Assembly (NCBI GenBank): GCA_031259035.1
Contig: JAIRLZ010000120.1
Location: forward strand, 1 to 13,249
Length of the DNA: 13,249 nucleotides
Direction of reading: 5' to 3'
Origin: Treponema sp.
GTDB lineage: Bacteria; Spirochaetota; Spirochaetia; Treponematales; Breznakiellaceae
In this document: in pieces, positions 1 through 5,981 of the stretch
Position numbering within the stretch: the stretch's first letter is position 1
Layout: every line of letters begins with the position of its first letter
Made by a program: the position numbers and the translations under genes
Notes under the pieces: generated by a model
What the model saw: the letters and a program-made list of their open reading frames with translations, nothing else
Databases searched by the model: none
Told to the model about the DNA's origin: nothing

Positions 1-393
1 GTCTCCCCCAACCTGCTGAAAAAGTTCAACGCTCTCGGCTACGCTTTCGGCAAAAGCGGACCCCACATCAAGTACGAGGACGTGAACACCGGCAAAACCC
101 TTGCGGAAGTCGACGTGCAGCTTGAGAACGGCGGTTGCGTTCTCGCTGTGGAAGTCAAGACCAATCCGACGACAGACGACGTTGATGAGCATGTGAAGCG
201 CATGGAGACTCTGCGGAGACACGCGGACTTCCACAACGACAAGCGGGATTATCTGGGGGTGATAGCCGGAGGGATTATGAGCGAGAGCGTGAGAAACTAC
301 GCTATGAAGAGGGGTTTTTACGTGTTGGAGCAGTCTGGGGACACGATGAACATAGCGGCGGCGCCGGAGGCGTGGAAGCCGAAGCGGTGGTGA
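1..393 (+). CDS. PD-(D/E)XK-like protein, 3' part only (start outside window)
   Basis: The frame is open from base 1 to the TGA at 391-393 and gives 130 residues, so the start lies upstream of the window. The GTG at 82 is internal, because matching sequence continues before it. The fragment is clearly paralogous to the C-terminal half of the protein at 4445-5206. Both share the VDEHVKRM block, a GF(Y/F)VLE strand near the end and the terminus KPK(R/E)W. Residue D38 (AEVDV) followed 13 residues later by E51 and K53 (AVEVK) fits the D...ExK signature of the PD-(D/E)XK nuclease fold, and the same spacing occurs in the paralogue. The substrate and role are unknown, and nuclease activity is inferred only from this motif. 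Whether an ETDRKF-type repeat precedes it cannot be seen. No partner gene follows, since downstream DNA is decayed. Confidence 0.75.
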   Translation, partial: VSPNLLKKFNALGYAFGKSGPHIKYEDVNTGKTLAEVDVQLENGGCVLAVEVKTNPTTDDVDEHVKRMETLRRHADFHNDKRDYLGVIAGGIMSESVRNYAMKRGFYVLEQSGDTMNIAAAPEAWKPKRW

Positions 394-452
394 GTCGACA
401 TGCGGCAATACAACAGGCGGCGCAATCCAATATGACATATTTGGAGGCGTAT

Positions 453-518
453 ATGAACAGGCGGGAAACGTTTGTTTATGAAGGGCTGAAGGCGCGGCGG
501 AACGCGAAGCGAGCGTGA
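453..518 (+). CDS. possible 21-residue mini-ORF
   Basis: A GGAGG at 443-447 stands 5 nt before an ATG, which opens a 21-codon frame ending in TGA. The peptide is short and strongly basic (it ends KARRNAKRA). Its only support is the good ribosome binding site. It could equally be the surviving start of a degraded gene, because the surrounding 700 bases contain no other convincing start. I do not recognise it. Confidence 0.2.
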   Translation: MNRRETFVYEGLKARRNAKRA

Positions 519-624
519 AGCCACAGGACAATCTTCGCTTGCCAAACCCCCACGCCGGCAACGCGCCGCCCCGCAAACTCGCGGCAACTGCGCTTCTCTA
601 TCCCCGCTTGCCTCGCCCACTTGT

Positions 625-912
625 TCAACGCCTGAGTATCTCCCCGCATACGATGGTCACTCCGGAAATGGCGGCCCCCACGGCAAAATGCGCATAGTTC
701 TTCCGGGTAATTTCGGTGGAACCCAAAACTCCGGTAAACACCGGCAGGGACATCTTGATCTTCCGGTCCCAGCCGTAGTGGGCATAGCCCTGGATGTTAA
801 GGTGGGAATAGCTCGCCGGATACCCCCCCCCCCCCCACCCGGCGGTAACACCCCCGAAGGGTCCCGGATAGATAAGCTCCCGTCCCCGGAAGGAGGCTTT
901 AAAGATTTCGCG
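625..912 (-). pseudogene. fragment of an FMN-binding glutamate-synthase-like protein
   Basis: One minus-strand frame reads like real protein for about 90 residues. It runs from EIFKASFRGRELIYPG through YSHLNIQGYAHYGWD, then SLPVFTGVLGSTEI and HFAVGAAISGVTIVCGE, before an abrupt ILRR and stop at 625-627. From memory, the last two blocks resemble the start of the barrel in FMN-binding glutamate-synthase-family proteins, where CGE is normally followed by NVCG. Here the match stops at that point, so the 3' part appears lost at about base 640. Upstream of about 912 the frame stays open but no longer looks like protein, so the 5' part is also missing. A run of 14 G in this reading codes for the Gly stretch after Trp. 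I interpret this as a remnant bounded by two breakpoints. The family assignment is from memory of motifs and is not certain. Confidence 0.5.
823..836. repeat. C14 homopolymer tract
   Basis: Fourteen consecutive C on the plus strand (14 G on the minus strand). The tract lies inside the minus-strand glutamate-synthase-like fragment, in its Gly codons. Homopolymers this long are prone to slippage in vivo and to miscalling in assembly. Confidence 0.95.
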
Positions 913-1087
913 GCAGCCCCGACGTCCGTCAACACACCGCGAACACAAACCGCCGCAAGGCGCCACACTCGTCGAACGGTTGATCGGACTGGTCGCATCA
1001 TTGCTATTAGGTCTTTGCAGATTTATGGAGGCTCCTTCTTTCTTTACATGCAACCGGACGCCAATGTGCGGACGCATTCCATACCCC

Positions 1088-1116
1088 TTGAACACTTGTC
1101 TGACAAACGGTACTAT
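1088..1116 (+). promoter_or_regulatory. sigma-70-type promoter of parC
   Basis: TTGAAC at 1088-1093 and TACTAT at 1111-1116 are separated by exactly 17 bases. Only 7 bases lie between the -10 box and the GTG at 1124. Transcription would start at or next to the start codon, implying a leaderless message. This fits the absence of any Shine-Dalgarno before 1124. Confidence 0.45.
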
Positions 1117-1123
1117 AAGTCTT

Positions 1124-3049
1124 GTGGCATACATAAAAACCCTTTTTGATAAAAATTTTTTGGAATACGCCTCGTATGTGATACGTGACCGGGCTATTCC
1201 CGATATTGAAGATGGATTAAAACCCGTACAACGGCGCATCCTGCACACTCTTTTCGAGATGGACGACGGCAAATTTCACAAAGCGGCAAATGTGGTGGGG
1301 CATTGTATGCAGTACCACCCGCACGGCGACGCCTCCATACGCGACGCGCTTGTAACGCTTGCCAATAAAGAGCTTTTCATTGAGAAACAGGGCAATTTCG
1401 GCAATATTTTCACCGGAGACGCGGCGTCCGCGCCCCGTTACATTGAGTGCCGCGCAACGCAACTCGCAAAGGACATTTTCTACAATCCGAAACTCACGGA
1501 CATGATCGAATCCTATGACGGGCGCAAGAAAGAGCCGTTGCTGTTTCCCGCGAAACTGCCGGTGGCGCTGATCATTGGCGCCGAAGGCATCGCGGTAGGC
1601 ATGTCAACAAAAATCCTGCCCCATAACATTATCGAAGTGATAGAGGCTGAAAAAGCCTGCCTCCTGAACAAGCCTTTCATTTTGCGCCCCGACTTCCCGA
1701 CCGGCGGACTCGTTGACGTGTCCGGGTACAAAGACGGCGCCGGCAAGGTGGTGGTTCGCGCGAAACTCGACGTTTCGGATCCCAAACGCATCGTCGTGCG
1801 GGAACTGCCCTTTGGCATAACAACCGAGAATCTTATTGAAAGCGTAGAGGCTGCGGTAAAGGCGGGCAGAATCAAGATACAGTCCATCAACGACTTTACG
1901 GCGGAAAATGTTGAAATTGAAATCAAACTCGCCCGAGGCGTTTACGCGGAAGAAACGGTGAACGCCCTTTTCGCGTTTACCGCGTGCGAGCAGTCAATAT
2001 CGGTGAATTTCCTCGTGATAAAGGACAACCTGCCCGTTGTTACAAGTGTCAGCGAAGTGATCCGGCGACATGCCGGCGCGTTGGCGGTTATTCTCACCAA
2101 AGAACTTGAACTGGAGAAAAAAGAGCTTTTTGACAAACTCCATGCGCGGACGCTGGAACGGATTTTTATTGAGAATGGCATTTACCACGCGATTGAGCGC
2201 ATGAAGACCGCTGAGGGCGTGAAGAAAGCCGTTGTCGCGGGTTTTGAGCCATTCTCAGAAGAAATAGGAGAGCGGGGGGTTGGCATGGACGATGTTGAAG
2301 TCCTGCTTAAAATTCCCATCCGGCGCATTTCTCTCTACGACATTAACAGGGCGAAAGAAGAGATGAGCGCGATACGGGCGCGTATAAAAGAAATCAACGC
2401 GCATTTGAAAAACATCACCGCGTACGCCATCGCCTTCCTTGACAGCGTTATTGAAAAAATCAAGGCGAATGCGGAGATTGGCGGCGGAAAGCGGAAAACA
2501 GTTGTCGAAAAGTTCGGCAAGGCCGACGTAAAGGAAGCGGTGAAAAAGGACATTCCCCTGAAATACGACGCGGCGACTGGCTATACCGGCACGGCGGTGA
2601 ACGGTGAAATAGTCGCGGAAGCGTCGCCGTTTGATCGCATCCTCACGGTGCGAAGGAACGGCGTGTACACGGTGCAGGATCTGCCGGACAAGCTCTTTAT
2701 TGGAGAGGGCGCGTGGTGGATAGGCGTCGCGGACAAGGAAGCGCTTGCGGATACGGTGTTCACCATCATCTACAAGGAAGCGGAGACGGGCTTTCCGTAT
2801 ATAAAACGCTGTGTCATTGAGGGCTGGATTATGAACAAGGAATATTCCCTTGCGCCTGAGGGCGCTGAAGTTCTGCTCATCGACACCCGCAAGAAGTTTT
2901 CTTTCACCGCCTATTACCTGCCCAAACCCCGCGTCAAAATCACCAAAGAGACGTTCAAAACGCAGGATTACGCGGTGAAAGGGTTAAAAGCCGGAGGCGT
3001 CCGGCTCGCAGCGCGGGAAATCGACAGGATAGAGACAAAAGGCGTCTAA
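1124..3049 (+). CDS. parC: DNA topoisomerase IV subunit A (ParC type)
   Basis: This is a type IIA topoisomerase A subunit, which cuts and rejoins DNA ahead of forks and unlinks daughter chromosomes together with a ParE or GyrB partner. Recognisable parts are EDGLKPVQRRIL (residues 29-40), the quinolone-region helix YHPHGDASIRDALV (64-77) and the catalytic Tyr106 preceded by Arg105 in APRYIECR. A long tower and coiled-coil region follows, then a short C-terminal part from about residue 500. At 641 residues it is far shorter than GyrA (over 800), and I see no GyrA box, which is why I call it ParC. The frame is open upstream to 980, but the extra 48 residues are Cys-rich and unlike the family. 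The GTG at 1124 gives the expected (M)AYIKTLFDKNFLEYASYVI start. Ala replaces the Ser at the GyrA Ser83 position. It converges with the lipoprotein gene. Confidence 0.92.
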   Translation: MAYIKTLFDKNFLEYASYVIRDRAIPDIEDGLKPVQRRILHTLFEMDDGKFHKAANVVGHCMQYHPHGDASIRDALVTLANKELFIEKQGNFGNIFTGDAASAPRYIECRATQLAKDIFYNPKLTDMIESYDGRKKEPLLFPAKLPVALIIGAEGIAVGMSTKILPHNIIEVIEAEKACLLNKPFILRPDFPTGGLVDVSGYKDGAGKVVVRAKLDVSDPKRIVVRELPFGITTENLIESVEAAVKAGRIKIQSINDFTAENVEIEIKLARGVYAEETVNALFAFTACEQSISVNFLVIKDNLPVVTSVSEVIRRHAGALAVILTKELELEKKELFDKLHARTLERIFIENGIYHAIERMKTAEGVKKAVVAGFEPFSEEIGERGVGMDDVEVLLKIPIRRISLYDINRAKEEMSAIRARIKEINAHLKNITAYAIAFLDSVIEKIKANAEIGGGKRKTVVEKFGKADVKEAVKKDIPLKYDAATGYTGTAVNGEIVAEASPFDRILTVRRNGVYTVQDLPDKLFIGEGAWWIGVADKEALADTVFTIIYKEAETGFPYIKRCVIEGWIMNKEYSLAPEGAEVLLIDTRKKFSFTAYYLPKPRVKITKETFKTQDYAVKGLKAGGVRLAAREIDRIETKGV

Positions 3050-3103
3050 GAGCGGCGTTTGCCGCTTATCCCGTCTCGCCGCGTCGCTGTAAACGTCTTG
3101 GTT

Positions 3104-3138
3104 GCAGGCGAACCTGCGGCTTGCGAACCGCGGGTTCG
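3104..3138. repeat. two adjacent hairpins of the CGAACC type
   Basis: GCAGG-CGAA-CCTGC (3104-3117) is a perfect 5-bp hairpin with a 4-base loop. It is followed by CGAACC-GCG-GGTTCG (3124-3138), a perfect 6-bp hairpin. Both share the GAACC/GGTTC core that recurs at 4358-4386, 11683-11695 and 11872-11884. Confidence 0.6.
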
Positions 3139-3199
3139 GCGGCGTTTTGTCCGCATGAGTTGGGCATTTGCGGCTTATCCAATTTTCTTCAGGGGGTAA

Positions 3200-3247
3200 G
3201 AGGCTGGACCAAAACTGACGCCATAAGGCGTGTTTTGGACCAGCCTC
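3200..3247. repeat. dispersed palindromic element, copy 1
   Basis: The 15-base arms 3201-3215 (AGGCTGGACCAAAAC) and 3232-3246 (GTTTTGGACCAGCCT) pair with a single A-A mismatch. They enclose a second stem, ACGCC-ATAA-GGCGT (3218-3231), with a 2-base TG bulge at 3216-3217. The G at 3200 and C at 3247 extend the stem by one pair. A second copy lies inverted at 12024-12068. This copy sits between the convergent ends of parC and the lipoprotein gene and could act as a terminator, but no T run follows on either strand. Confidence 0.85.
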
Positions 3248-3311
3248 ATCCAAGCGCAACAAACTGCTAGGGCGTCCGCAGCCTTGTTTGAGCGCTCTGC
3301 GGTGGGGAGGT

Positions 3312-4124
3312 TCATTGCCGCAGTAGATCCTTGCCATAATCAGTCAGCATATTTTGTATCTCCTCGTAGGGGACAACCGTCTCAACATATCCGCGCGCAT
3401 ACGGCGCTATTTCGTACGGGTTCCAGTGAAAGCCAATGCCAGACGGCGCGCTTTCCCATGCAATGAAGAACTGGGAGGGCGTTTCCACCGCGTCATCAAA
3501 AAAACCATTTTCACTTAAAGAGGCGTCCACGCTTAAACCCGCATCCATACGGAGGCGCGCCTCTATAATTCGCAACAAAGCCGTCTGCGCGTCCGGCAGG
3601 ATTATATCACTCAAGGAAACATCATTGGGTGTTTTGCCATCTTTGCCAGTTTTGTCAAAAACAAAGAACTCCTCGGTTTGGATGCCGTGCGCGCCGCCGG
3701 CAAACTCGTATCGCGTCCGTTTTATCTGCATAACGCGCTCTAAATCGGACGCTTCCACAGTCTCACTGTATTCCCAGCTAAAAGATGCCGCCGGGTCGGA
3801 TTCTGCCCATACATCAGCGGCGGCGGCGTACTGTTCCTCCAGAGCGGCGATGAGGTTGTCCCCGTACATCGCGGGCGGGGAATTTTTATATAAAACGCGA
3901 TACGTGCAATCCCGTAAGCCGTCATTTCCCGCAATCTCAAGCAAATTGAGCGAGATTTTCATGCATGGACTATTTTCAATTTTATCCGGCAATAAAAAGA
4001 CCGTTTTTTCCTGCGTATACGGTGTATACGGCATATGCGGCGCAAGCGGCGCGTCTTGCGAAACGCTCCGGCACGCGGACAATAAAATGAGCGGTAAAAT
4101 AGGAAAGAATGCTAAACGCTTCAT
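3312..4124 (-). CDS. lipoprotein with PdaC/RsiV-like DUF4163-DUF3298 domains
   Basis: This encodes a 270-residue exported lipoprotein of unknown function. Translation from the ATG at 4124 gives MKRLAFFPILPLILLSAC, a lipoprotein signal with lipobox LLSAC and acylated Cys18. An upstream in-frame ATG at 4154 would add 10 polar residues before the signal and overlap the -35 box, so I prefer 4124. The mature part contains YEFAGGAHGIQTEEFFVFD (residues 139-157), the GGAHG signature of DUF4163. Near the end is FHWNPYEIAPYARGYVETVVPY (232-253), the DUF3298 pattern found in RsiV and PdaC C-termini. In those proteins the region binds lysozyme or supports peptidoglycan deacetylation; here no sigma-factor domain, deacetylase domain or sigma gene is nearby. 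It stands alone on the minus strand, facing parC. Cell-envelope location is well supported and the activity is unknown. Confidence 0.82.
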   Translation of the reverse strand: MKRLAFFPILPLILLSACRSVSQDAPLAPHMPYTPYTQEKTVFLLPDKIENSPCMKISLNLLEIAGNDGLRDCTYRVLYKNSPPAMYGDNLIAALEEQYAAAADVWAESDPAASFSWEYSETVEASDLERVMQIKRTRYEFAGGAHGIQTEEFFVFDKTGKDGKTPNDVSLSDIILPDAQTALLRIIEARLRMDAGLSVDASLSENGFFDDAVETPSQFFIAWESAPSGIGFHWNPYEIAPYARGYVETVVPYEEIQNMLTDYGKDLLRQ

Positions 4125-4132
4125 AGTTGTAT

Positions 4133-4161
4133 AAAATAATTGTTTTATATCCATGAGTCAA
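4133..4161 (-). promoter_or_regulatory. sigma-70-type promoter of the lipoprotein gene
   Basis: On the minus strand, TTGACT (4161-4156) and TATTTT (4138-4133) are 17 bases apart. Only 8 bases separate the -10 box from the ATG at 4124, and there is no Shine-Dalgarno, so the message would be leaderless or nearly so. This arrangement supports the 4124 start over 4154. Confidence 0.45.
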
Positions 4162-4267
4162 GAACAATACGCTTTCCCTTGACGGCTCCGGCGGCGCCGC
4201 CCTCATCCCGGCAGGTAGGGGCTGGGGACGCCATCACCCCGCCCGGTCAGGAGCGTATGACAACGCC

Positions 4268-4292
4268 CCGCCCCCGCGAGGCGGCTTTTTTT
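4268..4292 (+). terminator. rho-independent terminator
   Basis: CCGCC (4268-4272) pairs with GGCGG (4280-4284) across a 7-base loop and is followed by one C and seven T (4286-4292). No plus-strand gene precedes it closely, so it ends either an unrecognised small transcript or read-through from the left. Confidence 0.55.
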
Positions 4293-4306
4293 ATGCTCGG
4301 GCGCTC

Positions 4307-4336
4307 TTGCGCTCTTTCCGCCATTGCTGTTATAGT
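4307..4336 (+). promoter_or_regulatory. promoter of the repeat-bearing nuclease-like gene
   Basis: TTGCGC (4307-4312) and TATAGT (4331-4336) are 18 bases apart. The expected start near 4343 coincides with the left arm of the hairpin 4341-4405, so that hairpin would form the very 5' end of the message. Confidence 0.35.
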
Positions 4337-4340
4337 AAAG

Positions 4341-4405
4341 GAAACCTCTAAAAACGCGAACCTGCGGTTAGCGAACCTGCGGTTCGACAGTTTTTAGAGG
4401 TTTTC
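4341..4405. repeat. long hairpin containing a 15-bp tandem repeat
   Basis: The arms AAACCTCTAAAAAC (4342-4355) and GTTTTTAGAGGTTT (4390-4403) are perfectly complementary. The 34-base interior holds two direct copies of GCGAACCTGCGGTT (4356-4369 and 4371-4384). The second copy also folds on itself as CGAACC-TGC-GGTTCG. The element separates the promoter from the ribosome binding site of the next gene. Confidence 0.75.
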
Positions 4406-4444
4406 TCACCCTGTGGAGAACATTGTGTTTAGGAGGAAATGTTT

Positions 4445-5206
4445 ATGCCAGAAATGACGGCTCAGGAAGCGGCTGAATGGGGGAAAACCCTGAGTTTTGA
4501 GAAAGTTTGGGCAGCTTTCATGGAAACCAACAGAAAATTCGCGGAAACCGATAGAAAATTCGCGGAAACCGACAGGAAATTCATGGAAACCGACAGAAAA
4601 TTCATGGAAACCGATAGGAAATTCATGGAAACCGATAGAAAATTCGCGGAGACCGATAGAAAATTCGCGGAAGCCGCCGAATATTCGGCTAAAGTTGACG
4701 CGAAAATTGACAGGCTTACAGAGACTGTCGACAAAATGGCGAAGAGAGTCGACCGGGTGACCGCTAATGTCGGCGGACTCAACCTGTCTATGGGAGAGTT
4801 GGTGGAAACGCTTTTCGCCCCCCACCTTGGGGAAAAGTTTGACCCGTATCAGTATAACCTCAGACGAACATTTAAACGTGTCCCCATATATGACGATACG
4901 AGCCGCCTGCGCGGAGAGATAGACATTCTGCTTTCCAACACCACCATATGTATGGCGGTGGAAATCAAAAGATGGCTGGACCAAACGGGTCAGGTTGACG
5001 AGCATGTAAAGCGTATGCAGTTAATCCGTACATACCCGCCGGCGGAAGCCAAAGGGAAAACATTGATCGGGGCGATAGCGGCGGGCACGGTATATCCAGA
5101 CGTACGGGAATACGCGGAACAGAGCGGTTTTTTTGTTCTTGAATTAACGGGGGAAGACGTCCGTTTGCTTGAGCCGCCGCAGAGTTTTAAGCCCAAAGAG
5201 TGGTGA
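4445..5206 (+). CDS. PD-(D/E)XK-like protein with seven tandem heptad repeats
   Basis: A 253-residue cytoplasmic protein with no signal peptide. AGGAGG at 4431-4436 is 8 bases before the ATG at 4445 but only 2 before the ATG at 4439, so 4445 is the likely start. Residues 26-74 are seven copies of a heptad of the form (M/A)ETDRKF, the first reading METNRKF. They are encoded by 21-bp tandem units and are probably helical. A second likely coiled-coil stretch (about 75-108) follows. The C-terminal domain contains D160 in GEIDILL and E173/K175 in AVEIK, the D...ExK arrangement of PD-(D/E)XK nucleases, and then VDEHVKRM. Spirochaete and cyanobacterial proteins with this layout are known as uncharacterised families; the biological role is unknown. 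The domain is paralogous to the fragment at 1-393. The stop is 36 bases before the rnhB ATG. Confidence 0.82.
   Translation: MPEMTAQEAAEWGKTLSFEKVWAAFMETNRKFAETDRKFAETDRKFMETDRKFMETDRKFMETDRKFAETDRKFAEAAEYSAKVDAKIDRLTETVDKMAKRVDRVTANVGGLNLSMGELVETLFAPHLGEKFDPYQYNLRRTFKRVPIYDDTSRLRGEIDILLSNTTICMAVEIKRWLDQTGQVDEHVKRMQLIRTYPPAEAKGKTLIGAIAAGTVYPDVREYAEQSGFFVLELTGEDVRLLEPPQSFKPKEW
4520..4666 (+). repeat. 21-bp tandem repeat, 7 units, in frame
   Basis: Seven consecutive 21-bp units (pattern RYG GAA ACC GAY AGR AAA TTC, with one GAG and one AAC variant) encode the heptads of the nuclease-like protein. Units differ mainly in the first codon (ATG or GCG) and in silent third positions (GAC/GAT, AGA/AGG). 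Because the unit is a multiple of three, copy-number change would preserve the frame. Confidence 0.95.
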
Positions 5207-5241
5207 AAAAAGTCCGCCGTCCATACGAAGGGGTAAAGGCG

Positions 5242-5865
5242 ATGATATGCGGTATTGACGAAGCGGGACGCGGTCCCTTGGCGGGGCCGGTATGCGCCGC
5301 CGCGGTGATATTGCCCGATGATTTTCCGGTTGAATTTCTCAATGACTCCAAAAAACTCAATAAGAATGCGCGAAGGCTTGCCGAGTCGCTGATTTACGAA
5401 AGCGCCGGCGTCGCAGGCGGCGCCGTATGCGGCATTGGCTTGGCATCCCATGAAGAAATAGACGCGCTTAACATACTGAAAGCGAGCCTGATCGCCATGA
5501 AACGCGCCTTTGAAGCGCTTCCAGTTGAAAAGCGGCGGCTTATTGATGAGGTTGTCGTTGACGGACGGTACACGCCCGATATTGCCGGACACGGCGCCGC
5601 AAGCCGCGTACCGGTTCGCGCTCAGGTAAAGGCGGACGGCAGCGTTCCCCAAGTGATGGCCGCGTCAATTCTTGCAAAGGAGGCGCGTGATCGCGTAATG
5701 GAAAAGTACGCGAAACAGTACCCGCAATACGGATATGAGCGGCATAAAGGCTATCCCACAAAATTGCACTGTGAGCGCATTTTCCAATATGGACCGTCTC
5801 CTATCCAACGGAAAACATTCCGAATTCCATATGAAATTCGGCAAATTCCGTATGCCTCGAATTGA
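5242..5865 (+). CDS. rnhB: ribonuclease HII
   Basis: Removes RNA from RNA-DNA hybrids, including single ribonucleotides in DNA, in the cytoplasm using two metal ions. The 207-residue product begins MICGIDEAGRGPLAGPV, the signature DEAGRG motif at the first acidic pair. The third acidic residue is in VVVDG and the fourth in KADGSVPQVMAASILAKEARD. The C-terminus shows YGYERHKGYPTKLH and a YGPSPIQRKTFR tail as in typical RNase HII. The frame extends to GTG codons at 5200 and 5203 that overlap the upstream stop. However, the ATG at 5242 gives the normal family N-terminus and has GAAGGGG at 5227-5233, 8 bases away. It probably shares a transcript with the upstream nuclease-like gene. The last 15 codons overlap a near-palindrome. 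Confidence 0.96.
   Translation: MICGIDEAGRGPLAGPVCAAAVILPDDFPVEFLNDSKKLNKNARRLAESLIYESAGVAGGAVCGIGLASHEEIDALNILKASLIAMKRAFEALPVEKRRLIDEVVVDGRYTPDIAGHGAASRVPVRAQVKADGSVPQVMAASILAKEARDRVMEKYAKQYPQYGYERHKGYPTKLHCERIFQYGPSPIQRKTFRIPYEIRQIPYASN
5820..5841. repeat. 22-bp near-perfect palindrome at the rnhB 3' end
   Basis: CCGAATT at the left and AATTCGG at the right flank a CATATG centre with one mismatched pair per half. It lies inside the final codons of rnhB and has no T run, so a plain terminator is unlikely. Confidence 0.6.
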
Positions 5866-5871
5866 AACCGG

Positions 5872-5898
5872 TAAAGCCTCCTTTGAATGCGCCGATAA
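5872..5898 (+). promoter_or_regulatory. sigma-28 (FliA) flagellar promoter of flaB
   Basis: TAAA at 5872-5875 and GCCGATAA at 5891-5898 are separated by 15 bases. The -10 box and spacing match the sigma-28 consensus exactly (TAAA-N15-GCCGATAA). The start should lie near 5905, leaving a leader of about 77 bases before the ATG at 5982. This places flaB in the late flagellar class, as reported for treponemal flaB genes. Confidence 0.88.
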
Positions 5899-5981
5899 TT
5901 ATAAAAGAATAATTTAGGCAAGGATGCCGTGGCGCACCGTCATAGGGGCGGCGACGTCTTAAAAAACCAAAGGAGTGAATT

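Larger units (their letters stand above)
394..1123. other. 730-base spacer without an intact gene
   Basis: This stretch separates the nuclease-like gene fragment from parC. It contains the mini-ORF at 453-518, the glutamate-synthase-like remnant at 625-912, the C14 tract and, at its right end, the parC promoter. The plus-strand frames across it give low-complexity Pro/Arg-rich or Cys-rich translations with no ribosome binding sites, so I treat them as noise. parE, often next to parC in bacteria, is not here. Confidence 0.7.
4125..4444. other. 320-base divergent spacer
   Basis: The spacer lies between the minus-strand lipoprotein gene and the plus-strand nuclease-like gene. From left to right it holds the lipoprotein promoter, a GC-rich stretch with the palindrome GGCGGCGCCGCC, a plus-strand terminator at 4268-4292, the promoter of the downstream gene at 4307-4336 and the hairpin 4341-4405. 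The segment from about 4165 to 4292 has no credible reading frame. Because it ends in a plus-strand terminator with no plus-strand gene before it, it might be a small RNA. I recognise no known RNA family. Confidence 0.5.

Noticed and set aside
980..1123. N-terminal extension of ParC by 48 residues
   Set aside because: The translation is Cys-rich, has no ribosome binding site and precedes the normal family N-terminus; the promoter at 1088-1116 lies inside it.
688..1149. Plus-strand 153-codon frame across the C14 tract
   Set aside because: Pro-rich low-complexity translation with no family likeness, overlapping the better minus-strand remnant.
4180..4292. Known riboswitch or 4.5S RNA in the GC-rich spacer
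   Set aside because: I compared it by eye with fluoride, cobalamin, TPP and c-di-GMP motifs and with the 4.5S core; none of the conserved blocks are in the right order.
4520..4666. CRISPR-like array
   Set aside because: The 21-bp units are directly adjacent without spacers and are in frame; this is a coding tandem repeat.
5200..5241. GTG starts for RNase HII overlapping the upstream stop
   Set aside because: The added 14 residues are not typical of the family, and the ATG at 5242 has its own GAAGGGG at good spacing.
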